From Phlyctochytrium arcticum (taxonomy: Eukaryota > Chytridiomycota > Chytridiomycetes > Chytridiales > Chytridiaceae), in the NCBI GenBank assembly GCA_025602905.1, contig JAHLKI010000008.1, positions 744,001-808,000 on the forward strand: DNA of 64,000 nucleotides, written 5' to 3'. Shown here one piece after another: positions 33,275 through 50,107 of the stretch (its first letter is position 1; every line of letters starts with the position of its first letter). The notes beneath the pieces are model-generated. The model saw only the letters and a list, made by a program, of their open reading frames with translations, was not told the DNA's origin and did not search any database. The position numbers and the translations under genes were made by a program.

Positions 33275-35795
33275 ATGCCAGGTAGAAAGAATACCTGGGC
33301 GAGCCCACCCGCAGCAACTCCAGCAGAAACATTTCGGACTGCCCGAGAAACGCCTGCGCTGGATTCATCAAGTCCGAACGACAGTTATTTCCCACAAGTG
33401 GCTGCCGAGGCTGCAGACAATGGACGCCCGTCCTCGACCAGCAGAGACGACAACAGAAGCAGTGAAGAGCTTCTTTCGCAAGACTTGGATGCTGTCTCTC
33501 ATGCTGACAAGCTGCTAGCTCAGCACGTCGGTCCAATTGTCGAGTCTCCCGGCAATCCCTATTTTACGACTGTCCCGCCCCCTCCCACGAGTTCATTCGG
33601 TACAGTCCTACCAAATGGTCCCCCTACCGCTCCTGCTACAACTAGTCCAAATCGGTCATCTTTCTCCCGCACTGGCCAAGGTCACAATCCAACCCTTCCA
33701 CCGGGGCAGGCCCCCAATTGGAGAGAAATAAAAGGCAACATACGGCGGATTGTCAAGTTTAATCGCTCTGGGGCACAAGTGGCATGCACAATTCTTCTGG
33801 TATCACTTTTATCGTTGATCAAGCCACTGGAAGAACGCTTTCCTTCCAATACTGTTTACGTTGTAATAGCTGCCATTGTTGTCGCCGAACGTAAGTCTCT
33901 GTGCGATCTCTTTCCATGTTCTTTCCATTCAAATCTGTTATTTAGCCAATCAAACTGCATCTCTTCGTTTGTTGATGCAACGCCTGATCGGTGTTTTGAT
34001 CGCGGGGGTGGTTTCGCTGGCAATACTGGGCTTGGACGCCATAGTGTGGCCTCAAAACTGCTTGAATTGCTCTTACAAACCATACGTTGTCGGTGGGCTC
34101 CTATTTGTTTTTATTTATATCGTCGTGAGTGTGCGCGAGTCTGTCCCTGGGCAAGCCTACAGCTCAAAACTAATGGATCTAACCTTTGTCGTCCTTTTGG
34201 TAAGACTCTCATTTGATCGCATCACTTTTTTCAATCTGACCGCTTGTGCTTCTTAGTTGGGAGCTTACAATGACTTGCTAAAAAGTCCTGATTCGCCACG
34301 ATATGCCCCGCCACTTGCTCGGATGGCCAGTGTCGTAGTAGGGGTAGCTCTGACAACAGCGGGCGCCTTCATCTTTTGGCCTCAGCGGCTGACTGTGGTT
34401 CATCGCGTTGTCACCGCCAAACTATTCAAAGATATGGCTAGCTATTTCCATGATCTCGTTGAGAATGGGTAAGTATCAGTTATTTCACGTGCATAAAGCT
34501 CTTTGCTGATGGTAAATGGTGTCTAGCTATACATCTCTTCCTTCACATCCGAATGACGCTTTCAACCAAAGCATATATCGTTTGGAGCCAGGATGGACCG
34601 CTACCACTCGCACTATAGCTGTTGAAGGCGGAATGGAAGTTTTAGGGTCGCAAGAAGCTGTAACTGCGCAGGGCGAGCACCGGTCGAAGAAGAAGAGTCC
34701 GAAATCCCGACCTGGCGTGGGCGGCTTGTTTGGACGACAGCCACCCGTCCCCGTCCCAGTTCCAGACATTGAAACCGGAAGTATACAGCAGCCATCTGAA
34801 GTAAATTGTGGGTCATCCGTTGCGTCCGAGCCAGCTTTTGCCGATTGGGGTCGAATCATGACCGACACAACAATCCCAGAACTGGAAGACCACCCCGATT
34901 TGGCGAGAAAGTTCCACGAAAAGACCCACCCGGCAGCTGTACATATCATTCGCACGCTGGAAAAGGAACGGGCTCGATTGGAGGCCAGTTATAAGGTGGA
35001 AGTACGCTGGACGCAAACTCCGCATTTCGTTCCCATTGGACCACTTGATCAAGTCATCCGCCGGCTTAGGTACAGTTCAATTGCGTCCTGCTTTTAACGC
35101 CGTCTTTTCGCTACTTACTGGCTTGAACTTTGTATAGACTGCTCTTTTACCAGCTTTCAGGACTGTACAGTGACCGCCTCATAACCCTGCGTGCATTATC
35201 CCCCCGCATGCTTGACTCGGCCCAACTTACCGGTAGTTCGTCATTGTCAGAATGGGTTCTTGCATGGACTTCGGACGCTACAATTGCCATGCGGTCAATG
35301 ACTGCAACGCCGACAGGCCCAACCCCAACATCGTCAACCAGCAGTCAAATGCTTAATCTGGTTACATACACATCTCATATATGCTCGGCTTTAGTGGACC
35401 TTGGAGACATTGTTCTTTGGACGACCAACGAGACTGGACGAACAATTGGCACTGCAGAGCTAGCAGCGCTACTGGAGGTCGTAATACAAGATACCATCAA
35501 GCATCGTGATACCCTCGAGAAGCATTTGCTTGGAATTCGTGGACAACTGATGAAACCACCCTCTCAAAGCGTTGAGTCCAGCAAAAAATTAGGCAAGGCT
35601 CCTAGTTCGCCGTGCTTCAACTTGAACAGCGGCCCGGTTTCGGGAGATTTCACCTCTATTCCGCACCTGGGAACTCAGAACGCGACACCCGTTCTCGCGA
35701 TCCAGTACGCAACATATGTTCAATTGTGGGAAATCACAGAGGTTTTGCTGTCATCTGCCAAGGCGGTGGGCGCCATGCTCAAAGTCTATGCGTAG
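33275..35795 (+). CDS. Aromatic-acid exporter / fusaric-acid-resistance-like membrane protein
   Basis: Five exons with introns near 33890-33945, 34203-34256, 34469-34527 and 35069-35138, about 760 residues. After a disordered N-terminus of about 150 residues come six hydrophobic helices between about 165 and 370 (ACTILLVSLLSLI, VYVVIAAIVVAE, LIGVLIAGVVSLAIL, YVVGGLLFVFIYIV, LMDLTFVVLLLGAY, MASVVVGVALTTAGAFIFWP). This half-bundle followed by a long cytosolic helical domain is the pattern of the ArAE/FUSC-like family, which includes yeast Bre4 and plant ALMT channels. A Pro-rich linker divides the cytosolic part. The transported substrate is not predictable. Confidence 0.8.
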
Positions 35796-35968
35796 AGAAG
35801 TGTTCTCACATTTGGCGGCAGCGTAAATGTACATATTATCGAGGGTGATTCTTACTACCCTCTTCATATCAGGTGGGTACCGCAATAGCGGTGCCATGCT
35901 GGTCTAGCTTAATAGTTTTTAATGTTGTAGATATTGAGTGACAGATAGATGATGCTTAATGCGAGAGT

Positions 35969-37113
35969 TTATGAAGAAAGAAATGATTGCACGGCACTCA
36001 AACTTTTCCCGTTATCCATTTCATACGTACTGAGGAAGGATATTAGAATGCTTTAATAGTTCCGTTAAATATGCTTGGGCTACTTACATGTGTCCTACGT
36101 CAGGAAGTGCGAGCAATTTCGCATTCGGGAGGATCTCGGAAAGCACCTGCCCGTCGTCAAATGGAACCAGTTGATCAGACATGCCATGTATTATCAGTGT
36201 TGGCTGCTGGATGTTTTGCACTTGATCGCTAATATCAAAAGTTACGATAGCTTCCGCTTGTTGTTCTGCAATTGACTTGAGTAAACAAAGCCAAGTGGTC
36301 ATGTGGTAATGAAGGACATTACCAATAATATCCAAGGGCGGCAGCCTCTCGGACAACCTTGACTGGAGAGTCTCTTGGTGCTCATAACACCACTTTGGGG
36401 TGTAATTCAGCTCCATAAAGTCACAAAATAATGCCTTTGTCTTTGCCCCAACATCTCTCGTCTTTGCATCACTTGCGACTTCCGAAATCTGCCGATAGAA
36501 CCGGTTCAAGGATGGACTACTGCCCCCTCTACATGAGGTGCTAAGCAAGGTCAAAGTTTGCAGGAAGAAATCGTCTCGTCCTCGGAGAAGTAGAGCGAGC
36601 TGTAAGGCAATCATGCCACCCATGGATGCGCCCAATAGGTGACACCGTTTCCAATCCAAGTGGCATAGGATACTGAAGGCGTCGGTCGCCATTTGCATGA
36701 TGGTAAGCTGAGGTGGGTCCCTGAATGGAGGGATTGGTGCAGACTGTTTCGATTCACCAAGGCCGCGATTATCCATAATGCACACTTGTCGATCTTGCGC
36801 GAGAGCTGTGAATGTGGCCATTGTTTATAATGCTCAATTACTTCTCATTGCCCAGAGTGAAAATTGCTCAAACTCAGTCGACTTGTTACCTTGAGCAAAG
36901 GGACCCCAATCCTCCTTCACGCCGCCACTGGATGGAGATGAGAGTACATATTGAGTATTCTGTTTGCATATCATTACTGTCTACTTTTGACGGAAGGACG
37001 CTTGTTACTTACAGGCCCATAATCAACAAGATTGGTGTGGCATCCTTCTGGCCCCCATTGAGAACAGTGAATGCAAGCGTAGCGCCGTCCGGAGTGCGGA
37101 GAATATCCTTCAT
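35969..37113 (-). CDS. Alpha/beta-hydrolase fold protein
   Basis: Four exons (37113-37013, 36927-36890, 36805-36088, 36029-35969) join in phase to 305 residues. The fold markers are the oxyanion segment LLIMGLGGVKEDWGPF, DNRGLGES, the nucleophile elbow GASMGG (Ser near 117), the acid in HGMSDQLVPF and the His in DVGH, just before the last intron. The closest look is to epoxide-hydrolase/esterase-like hydrolases. Without the final 19-residue exon the frame would stop right after the catalytic His. It is divergent from the kinase gene, 484 bases apart. The substrate is unknown. Confidence 0.88.
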
Positions 37114-37597
37114 TTCTGCTCCCCTCATCGTTCTAGATCAGATGCCACTGCTTCTACGATCCGAATCGCGTTTGTCATGAAATCCACGTGTGTTTGCTTG
37201 CGTAAAGTTCGGAGACAGCGGCGCGACGGACTGGGTGAAGGATCCTAGGGATTCTTTGAGGGTGCTTTGGGCCCAGAGGAACGGCGCATTTTTGCTGACA
37301 GGTTTAATAATGGGGCTTTTTAGCAGCGGCAACCAAAACTGTCAATGCGCTGTTACTGTCCCCTGCTAATTTGCCATATCCATTATATACATCCGGTGGT
37401 CCTGGCCAAGACACTCGGTGAAGCGTATTACTCGAGTGTTTGTGTGCGTAAGGCTTCAACAAAAACAGGTCGTCACGGGCCGAAGTACAATATTAGCAGC
37501 AGCGCCATACTGTGTTTAGGGGAAGCATAATTTATTTGAAGTGACCTACTCCTAAAGCGACCGGGGTGTTGCCAAAGCCAGATAGCCCTGCAACGAG
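37114..37597. promoter_or_regulatory. Putative shared promoter region
   Basis: A 484-base spacer lies between divergent starts of the hydrolase and kinase genes. No strong core element is seen; the assignment is from orientation only. Confidence 0.35.
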
Positions 37598-41010
<3,413 letters not shown>

Positions 41011-41061
41011 CCGGTTTCTCGCCTTGTGTATTATCATATTGTAGGCACATCTCGCCCGCGA

Positions 41062-41583
41062 CTAGTTGCTACTTTCAATTTGAGTGATGGCACTGTCAAT
41101 TTCCTCGAAATGTTCTTTGATTGTTTTCCATGCGGACACGGAGATGGATATCCCTTTCTTGCCTGGCTTCTCGGTCCCCGATGTTTTGTCCTTGTAATCT
41201 AGAAATTATCATTGCCATCATTAGTTATACGCGTCCCTGCCAAAGATGTAGTTGTAGCACTGCACTTACACTCTCGGATATCTACAAGTGTGAGATTTTT
41301 GAACTAATAGATGTGTGACGCGTAAGAGACATTTTCCCAATCTATAGGGACATCATTGCCGCACCTTTGAGATTGACAGGCGTTTCTTTCCGTCCAGCAG
41401 AAGCTCGTACTTTCCATCCTTCAATTTTGAGAGTGCTTCCTTTTCGGGGTTTGCCGTCGTCTTAGCCTTCTTGGGCGAAGGGGCTACCTTGTCCACGGCC
41501 CCGCTCTCACTTGCACCATCGGACAATTCAAACTCGTCTTCTTGTTCACTATCCACAGCGCGTTTTGAACCTTTGGGAGGCAT
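41062..41583 (-). CDS. SUB1: PC4/Sub1 transcriptional coactivator
   Basis: Three exons (41583-41365, 41303-41270, 41198-41062) join in phase to 129 residues. An N-terminal acidic/Ser and Lys-rich tail of about 55 residues leads into the PC4 single-stranded DNA-binding domain: DGKYELLLDGKKRLSISKF, then LTLVDIREYY and PGKKGISISVSAWKTIKEH. Sub1/PC4 binds melted DNA and links activators to RNA polymerase II. The start is the ATG at 41583, giving MPPKGSKR, as in homologues; an upstream in-frame ATG at 41685 would add an unrelated segment. It is divergent from the BRWD-like gene. Confidence 0.93.
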
Positions 41584-41976
41584 ATCTATCAACCAGCTGT
41601 ATATAGGATTGCAAGATGGTCTGAACGTCAGGGTGATCTTGAGATGACTTGAAACTTCAAACTTGAAATGCTGACGGCGCATCAACTACACAGCCACTGG
41701 TATTTGCTGAGGTAATAATTTGAACTAAGCCTCCATAGTAATTACAAACTGATTTGCTCACAACTTGACACTGAGATTTCAACGGAGGTTTTAACGTCCA
41801 TACCACCACAAACTCTACTTACATTTATGGTAGACACCGTCTTAGAAGCAGGCAACTAGCCGTAGTGACATATCTCAAGCTCGACAAAGACCTGCGTGTT
41901 GACCTTTTCCTCAACCTTGGACCCGCCGGCTGGAGTACAAAACTCATATTGCCCACCACGTTTATAACGTGCAGCA
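41584..41976. promoter_or_regulatory. Putative bidirectional promoter
   Basis: A 393-base spacer lies between divergent Sub1 and BRWD-like starts. No clear core element is seen. Confidence 0.4.
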
Positions 41977-44900
41977 ATGGATTCCATATTCGATTCATCA
42001 GCCGGAGGCGGAGGCTACATAGGACCAAACGGCTCGTCAAAAAATTCATATATAGTGGATTCGTCAAGGGATACTTTCCGTGCAAATAACCGTCAGGATG
42101 AAGTCGAACGAGGTATGCACTTTGTAGCTCGTTTACCCTTCTTCACAGATTATCGATTGATCGGACTATCATTTACTTAGATCTTATGTTCATGGTTGCA
42201 AGACTTCTATCCACCTCCAAATGCTCACGGACTTTCAAGGTGCTGCTCGAGGAACTAGAGGAACTGCAACCCAAGTCTCCAATGTTGGGTCAATCGCCAC
42301 TGTTGCCTATCCGAACCGATTGGTTAGGAAGACCCCGACATCAGACATATGACGAACTGGTACAAAATTTCTTGCCTTATCTGGCGCGATTCATTTGTTG
42401 ACAAATTTCTCAGGTTGAAAAGAATACCCACATCCGCCCCAAACATCTCCCGCAATTGATAGAGCGCCTGACGGCTATTGCTGGTCAATCGGAATCACAT
42501 TCATGGCTTGGAACACAGACTACATTACTTGGCATCGGCCTGCACTCCTTAAGCACAAATGGATATGGCCAGAAATGGAAAGGGCCATCTGAGCGGGCGC
42601 GACGCAAGCAAAGTGAGTGTCTTCCATCACTAGATCTGACGAGAGGGTTCTTATGCCTTTGCTCAGCTCCAGCCAGGATTCGTGATGCTGAAAATGGCGC
42701 TACACTATTTCCCCGGATTACAAACCCGTTTACCGTTTTTTACCGGAGATTTGAATCAGTAGGTTACCCATTCCGAAATTGGTTCCTCAATATTTAATGT
42801 TTTTAAAAAGTTGGCTACCGTCCGTGGACATATCTGCGCGATCTACAATGGCATTTGGGATAGGACTGGTTCCATTTATTGCACGGTAATTCTCATACAG
42901 TTCTTTCATCATCAAAGATTTCTGAACTGATTTCTCATTCTATAGGGGGGTGATGATAGTTTAGTGAAAGTATGGTGCGCCCGCACAGGACTTCTCATGA
43001 GGACTCTGAGAGGCCATGCAACCTTTCTTGAGGAAAATGGTCAGGCAGCGGTAATATTTTCGATGCGCTTTATCGTCAATGCTTTATCTGACCCCTTATG
43101 CTTTATGATACTAGGAGCATCATTACGTGCTTGATATGTGCATTAATGAGGAAAACACCTTGCTGGCAACCGCTTCCTCGGATGGCACCGTTCATGTGTG
43201 GAGTACGATTACTTGGGAACCGGTGACTTCCATAGCTGTTGTAAGTTGAATTTTGCACGATAAATGGCCGGATTCCTTTTAAAACTTTCGCCGATTTAGC
43301 GTAAAAATATCACCCGCATCGCCTTCTCACCATCTCCGCTGGAAGGTGCTCAATGCTTGGTGGTTGGGACAAAGGACGGAAAAACTCGTGTATATCGTTG
43401 GGATGCCCAAAAGCAAACTTATGAAACGAAGGTACTTTTCAGCTAAATGTTTGTTTCATTGTCGGTTTCGCTAATATCATTTAGCCTCTTGTCTGGAATA
43501 CGCACGACAAGCGTACCGATCAGGTTCTGACGTTGGCTTTCAATCGCACTGGGACGCGTTTTGTGGTGGGCGGGACGGATGGCTTAATATATTTCTACAA
43601 ACTGATACCGAAAGCATGGTCACCAAATCAAGAAGATGGACCCGATGGCAGCGACGCAGACACATTCTCATGGACCCTGATCGATAAATTGGAGGCATCA
43701 TCTTTGACCGATAAGGAAAAAGATATATCAAGAAACCGGTTGGATATATCAGTCAAAGAACTGAAGTTCAATCGCAAGGGGGACCGATTTGCTTCCGGAT
43801 GTGCTGATGGTACTGCTAGAATCTGGAGTCATAATCCGGAAAAGAAAGCATGGACATCTCTTACCCGTAGGCATTGCAAATGCAACTGATTATTTTAATA
43901 ACACTAACCATTTTTACTGTAGTTTTTGCAGAACCAGATCCCGACCGCTCACCTATCCGCACCAACACTACCGTTGTCCGACAAGTACCAAATAATCCAA
44001 ACGCTCCCACCATAATTCCTCAAACAAATGCAGACGATGCACTCCCTGATTTGACAACGATACCCATGCTGCTAGCGTCTCCCACCAGCGCCGCAAGCGC
44101 TATCCCACCACTGGACCCTTTTTCTCCAGGGGTCCTTCCTGCCACTATACCCGATAATGCACCATCAATAGCAGACCCTATGGTGGAATCAGTTCCCGTT
44201 GCAGATGCCGATTCGGCCGACGCAGTCGAGGAAGACATCCCTGGTTTGACCGCTTTATGTTGGTCACAGGATGATGCGCGGCTAATTACGATTGTTGCGG
44301 ATTGTCAACTCAGGGTAAGTAGAGCCAGTCTGGAAGATGAGCTAAGATCTCAGATGTTTTGGTTAGGTATGGGATTCACGAAGTGGCGAGCTACTCAAAA
44401 CCCTCGATGGGCACACATGCCCAGCTTGGATTCTGGACTCGCACCCAATCGACCCACGCATAGTTCTTAGTGCAGGCCATGATGGACGGTTGATAATATG
44501 GGACATCGAAGCGGGCGTTGAACTTAAACGTAAGTTTTGATCTATAGCGTAAAAAGTGTGCAAATGTTGACGCGGTGCTTAGGATTCGAGATCGAACATG
44601 CGCTACTGGAGGCTTCATTCTCTATGGACGGAGATATGATTGCGGCGGTTGATCTCTTTGGCCAAACCCACTTTTTTGGAACTGGAGCCGATCCGGACGA
44701 TTACTACTTGGAGTTTTACGAACAGTTCTTTCCCAGCGACTTTGCCATGGTTCGAGCACAACCCGACGGATCGCTACTCGATGTGCAGAACAATATGGCA
44801 CCACATTTGGTACGGCGCGGAATGTTGGTCGATATCCGCCAGAGTCCTTATTTCATCGAATACGTCGACCTGAGAGAAAAATGCCGCCTTGATCGGCCGT

Positions 44901-47308
44901 TTAGTGTGGATCACCAATATATTTCCGACGAACGCGAGACAAAGTTGATGTTGCTGGAGGATGAGCGAAGCAGTCTTCCTAACGAACAACAAAGTAATTG
45001 GTCGGATCAAACAAAGAAATCACGACGAAAAGCTCGCACGATCCTTACAGAAACAGAGCCTGACCTGGAAATCATTGAGGCACTCAATTCAATTGATCCT
45101 ATTTTCCCTCTCCCAGAGTCGAGCGGGGATGAATATGCGGGAGAAGAGGACGATTCTGCAGAGGACGGCGATTGGGGGGATGCTTCAGATTCTTCACACT
45201 CAAAGGACGTGGGAAACTTTGTTGTGGGAGATGATGAAATTGAAATGGACCGATCTCCTCGAAAAAAATCGTCTAAAAAAGTGAAAACGAAACGGAAACC
45301 GCCAAAGCGACGACTTCGCAGTGACGAGGACGACGAAGATGAGGAGGACGAGAGCAGGCCAAAGCGCAGAAAATTGCAAGCGCGGTCATATAGAGAAAAT
45401 GAGGATTGGGAGGGAGATGATGTCGACGGTGACGGCTTTTCAAGTGGAGTATCATCTCCTAGTCCCAGACCTGTGGCTGGGCCGAGTTCTGATATGAAAA
45501 AGGCAATCCCTCGTCCACCAAAGCTGAAATTCAAAGTCACAAAGCCCTTGCCCGGTGCAATCACAGTTGCAAGTGACTGGGTCTCCGCTGATCAAGCAAA
45601 GCGAACGCCGTACCTACCACAGATTGGAGATCTTGTTGCCTACATCAGAGAAGGTCACAGGCAATTCCTGCAGTCTGCAAGGCAATCAGGAGATTACGTC
45701 CAGCATGAGGTCGACGACGACCGCCCTGAGGTTGTTTTCGGAGTGATTGACAAACTGCATTTTCTGCCTGGCGAACCCGTCAGTTGCCTTCTCAGTCTAC
45801 ATGTTCACGAGAGCAAGCATAGTATGCACGAGCCAATTCCTGGTCGCCATACTTTGCAGCCTGTCCTGAAAGGTGGCCGAAAGGATATTTTGAAGATACA
45901 TTATTGGGATCATGAAGGCTGTTCTGATTTTGTGATATTGTTTGACCATTACGCCGGTGCAATGTACGAACAATGGGAGGTTCAAGACGAAGTGTTGGCC
46001 GATTATGCCGAGGGTCGCTATCGCGGGAACATTGAGGCTATTACCGAACAAATAAGTCCATGGTGCAAATACCGCGTTCGATGGCAAGATCCACCTTATG
46101 ATTCAGAACTGCTCAGCGCATGGGAACTGCACAGTCCAGGCGAAATTGACGATGAAGTGCCCTCTGAACGTCTCAGCGGTGAAGGTATACTTCTTCATTG
46201 ACCGATTTTTTTATGTATTTCGTACTAATCTCGTATGTTATGGCAGAGATGACGCGTATCTGTGATATTCTCGTGAAATGGCGGGATCGTGAGGACGTTG
46301 TGTTTTTCCTGGACGAGGTTCCATACGAATCTTACCCCACATACCTCACCGTCAACCCATACCCAATGTTTCTGACCAAAATTCTCAATCGCTTGAGTAA
46401 TGCCTTTTATCGCCGAGTAGAGGTAAGAAAGTGAGATTTTCCCCACAAAAATCTTTTAGCTCACGTATAAATTATGAAGGCGGTTGCATGGGATGTAGAA
46501 GTGATGATGGATAATGCAAAGCGCTTCAATGTGCAAGGCTCTGACCTGTACGAGATTGCTAGTAACATTCTTCCCCAGCTGCGGGACGAAATACTTGGTA
46601 CGTCTCAAAACAAGATTGGACGACTGTGTCACACACACTGACTTGCGCTTTTGATTTTTTTTTCTAGGAGACCGCTCGAAACGGAGGAAGAGTGTTTCAT
46701 CGTTGAATGGGGAGATGGGAGCATCAAGTAGCGCAGCTGCAGTGCCTCCAAAGTTGGTCAGCCGTCGAACGATTGTAGACAGCGATGATGAATCTCAAAT
46801 CTCAGTGACTGTGGTTGATGATGATACCGTCACTGGACAACCCAAAGGCAGTCGGTCAATAAAAGCTTCATGCCCATCAAGTAAAATACGCAATTCGCAA
46901 GGGAAGCGGAAGCGGGTGGTTTCAGATGATGACGATGACGGCGATGAGTACCACGAGGAGGACGTCAGCGCAGATAGTTTTCTCGAAACGGAGGACGAGG
47001 ATGCCATTGGCAGCGTCGACGGTGAGGATAGCGAATCCAACGAATCTCCGCAGCGATATACGGCATCTAAACCCGCCAAGAAGCGGAAATCCCGCAAGAA
47101 GCGTGCTGTCCAGCGAAGTCAGAAGCCACGGGCCATCAAGAAGGCGGCGGTGCACTCTGATTCTGAATATGAAGAGTTTAGTGGGGACGGAAGAAGTAAA
47201 CGCAACAGTGCCCCGTCACGAACGCGCAGAGCGAGCAGTAAAGTGTCGCAGCTTCCATCACCTCCATCACATAACGAGCGAAACACTGCACTAAGGACCC
47301 CTCACTAA
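41977..47308 (+). CDS. BRWD/PHIP-like WD40-bromodomain protein
   Basis: About 15 exons join to roughly 1,500 residues, starting at ATG 41977. The N-terminal helical region (LMFMVARLLSTSKCSRTFKV, then LDWLGRPRHQTYDEL-like wording) resembles the start of animal BRWD proteins. WD40 repeats run from LATVRGHICAIYNGIWDRTG to GHDGRLIIWDIEAGVELK. The QTHFFGTG segment and a charged, Lys/Asp-rich linker follow. The BRWD cryptic-Tudor region runs from YLPQIGDLVAYIREGH to WCKYRVRWQDPPYD, then comes one bromodomain (CDILVKWRDREDVVFFLDEV to DNAKRFN). The tail is acidic and basic. Animal members read histone marks and serve as CUL4-DDB1 adaptors. BRWD1/3 and PHIP have two bromodomains; I see one with certainty. 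Confidence 0.9.
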
Positions 47309-47748
47309 AATATTTGAATATTTCCTCTCCCAATACGCGTACTGCTTAAATAAATCAAACTTACTCTGTGCAAATGCCTACACAGATTACGGTCGACATA
47401 GCTGAAGGGCTCCCGTCAGTACCATCCTCGGTGGTTGAGTGATACTCAGGAACTACAAACAAACGGCCGCAAGCAGATTAGGGAGATGAGAGCACAATAT
47501 TGACTGGCCGTCAAGAATGTTTGTCCATTTGGCGTGTTCAATTCAACACACCCATGTGGCATCGACCCAGTCAGCAACGAAAGGAAATGATGAGGAGAGG
47601 GAAAGGGAAAGAGTCTTTAGCATAAATGTATTGTATTGGCATAAATTGAATTAGAATAAATGAAAAGAAAGTTATGTACATGCAACTCGCAAAATTGTGG
47701 GGGGATGATAAATTAAGAAATAATCTACAGCAAAGTGTGACGAAGGCT
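47309..47748. other. Intergenic region between convergent genes
   Basis: A 440-base gap between the ends of the BRWD-like and Nug1-like genes. I see only 3' UTR-like sequence, no gene or repeat. Confidence 0.6.
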
Positions 47749-49883
47749 TCACAAATCCTCATCGTCGCTGTCAGCTCCGGGGAGTTGAGCAATGGCAAAG
47801 TGCTCAGAGAAGTCGTACGACTCCTCGACCATGCTGTCAGATGCACTCTTGGCCGATTTCTTGCCCAGCTTCTTTTGTTGCTTGAGCTGCTTCTTGCGGT
47901 TCTTGTTGACTTGTGGATTGATTTCCATTTCGGCGGCATTAAGTGCTGGCTCCTCCTTTTCGTTCTTGAACGACACAGACTTTTTGGCAGGTGGCTCCTT
48001 GAAACGAATTTCGGGCTTGATGCGGGTTGGCGCGACTTCCATGGGCACAGCGTCTGGTGCTTCATCCGAGTCTTCCTCGATTTCATCATCATCGGACTCA
48101 TCCATGCGATCCTCGTCATCTTCTGATGGCACGTCAGCGTCACGGAAGCCTTCTGGGAGATCCTCCATGTCCATGTTGACAACTGCTGCTGAGCCCGATT
48201 GCATGGCCAACAGTCGTGTAGGGATTTGGTTTTGGCTTTTGACGGCCGAGAGAATCTGATTGTCTTCAGTGTCAAACAATTCTGGGAGTTCAAACTCTTT
48301 GCTCCATGCTTGTACGATGGAACTGTCTACATGACTTGTGACTGGGAGACCGGCGGCAGGGGGTATGGTGTAGAAGGGGATTCGGCCAGTGTTCCAATCT
48401 TGCAGGATGGATCGCGCAGCATTTTCCAGATCAGGAATGCCACCCTGTAATAGAAAGAATCTATGATCAGCAAATGTACTCAACGAGAACTGACGACTAT
48501 GAGGTTGGCTAAGAGCTCAGAGACTTAAATAAGATTGTGGTCATGCGCTGCTATAACCCGCAGCTACCTTTTGCAATTCTCATCATTGTCCCAGCCAACC
48601 GCAAACAAGGGTCAAGATTACTTACCCTTCGAAGCTTGCCTCGTTGCCGGGCGATTTGGATGAGAAAATCTCGGGTATCAGTGAAAGGAGGAACGCTGTA
48701 AATCTTCATCAACTGCTCTTGTTTGCACCGAGAGATGATGACTTCGACTGGGGCTATTGGGTCGTCCAAGAGTTCAACCTTGACGCAATTTCGCAGGAGA
48801 ACCTCTGCTTCATCGCCCTCTCGGGTGCTTTGACTGAAGACAATACCAGGGCAATCCAGTAGCTTGACGTTCTTGTCGAGCTGGATGGTTTGAGCGACCT
48901 TGGTGACGCCGGGTGTGGCTCCGACATTGCAGACTTTTGATCGCTTGAGGGAGTTGATGACGGAAGACTTTCCGACGTTAGGGAAGCCAATGACTCCAAC
49001 AGTGACCGAAGTCTTGATGTTGGCATTTCGGCAGTAATTTTTCAGAAGCTTCATCAGGTTATCAGCACCCAAACATTCACTGCTGCTCAAGAGACCTTCA
49101 GACGCCTGGTTGGTGGAAACAGTAGACTGGCCGAGATTGCTTCGCTGGGCTTGGGTAGAGGCCTTGAATGCGATGGTAGGGAACTCATTACGGAGATATT
49201 TAAGCCATTGCTCGACAACTTCACGAGGAACCAGATCTGAAAGTAAAAGGTGTTAGATGTGAAGCAACTCCAGCAACTGCGAGTGCCAACTTACCAATCT
49301 TGTTTAGAATCAAAATGACTCGCTTTGAAGCGCCACTGTTCAGAATCATTTCCTCGATTTGGCGGGTTCGGCATCCAAGGGGATCTCGAGCGTCCAAAAC
49401 CTCCAAGATCACATCAGCATTCTCAACAACCTTCTTGAACTCCTTGTAGTATGCCTTGCGGGAATTGTCCTTTAGACCTGCAGCGGCTGCGTCGACATGG
49501 TTTCCGGCAAAGAAACTGTCGGGACCGTGGATGGATTGTGTTGAGTCATAGACATTGCTTCTCTTTGCTGCGTCCCGCGCGAGAGCAGCGAGGTCCAGCT
49601 GATCAGAACTCAAGGAGCGGTTTTTGTTGGTAAGGGCCTTTCGAGCCTCTTTTTGCCGTTCCTTTTCTTCCTGAGCCTTGCGCTTGCTTTCCTCAGCCTG
49701 CTGAAGGAGCTTCTCTTTGAATGGGAAAAGGTTGGGGATGCCAGGGTCCTTTTTCAGCTTCTTGGAGGTGGGATTCTTGCGTGCCTCCTTTCGCAGTTTC
49801 CGGTGGTGCTCGGCAACCTTCTTTTCGATCTTGTACTTTTTCGCAGCGGAGGTCCGCTTACTTTGAGCCTTCTTGGGAACCAT
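47749..49883 (-). CDS. NUG1: Nucleolar GTPase Nug1/Grn1 (nucleostemin/GNL3 family)
   Basis: Three exons join to about 640 residues, starting at ATG 49883. The N-terminus is very basic with coiled-coil ([19 protein letters not shown]). The GTPase is circularly permuted: DARDPLGCR and the NKIDLVP motif (G4, split by an intron) come before [10 protein letters not shown] (G1), GATPGVT (G2) and DCPG (G3). The family acts in 60S pre-ribosome maturation and export. A C-terminal acidic region then a basic stretch ([17 protein letters not shown]) ends in SDDEDL. The second intron (about 180 bases) is longer than most in the window. It shares a short upstream spacer with the WD40 gene. Confidence 0.94.
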
Positions 49884-50107
49884 TTTTGCTAATGGGCAGG
49901 GTTGCAATGAAGACGAACCGTTCCTTTATAACCGTCAAACAAAAAAAATCATGATTCCGCACAGGCCGCGCATGACTACGCCTTCTGTGGCTGGCACAGT
50001 CATCCAAATCGGAATGCTTACGCGGGGTGTCGGAATTGCCGCAATTGCGTCTGCCAAAGCATCTTGGGATTCTTGGAGGTCATTACTTGCAAATAATCCC
50101 AACAACA
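49884..50107. promoter_or_regulatory. Putative bidirectional promoter
   Basis: Only 224 bases separate the divergent starts of the Nug1-like GTPase and the WD40 protein, so control elements are likely shared. No specific motif is assigned. Confidence 0.45.

Noticed and set aside
45007..45564. 185-codon Ser-rich minus-strand frame
   Set aside because: Antisense to the charged linker of the BRWD-like gene.
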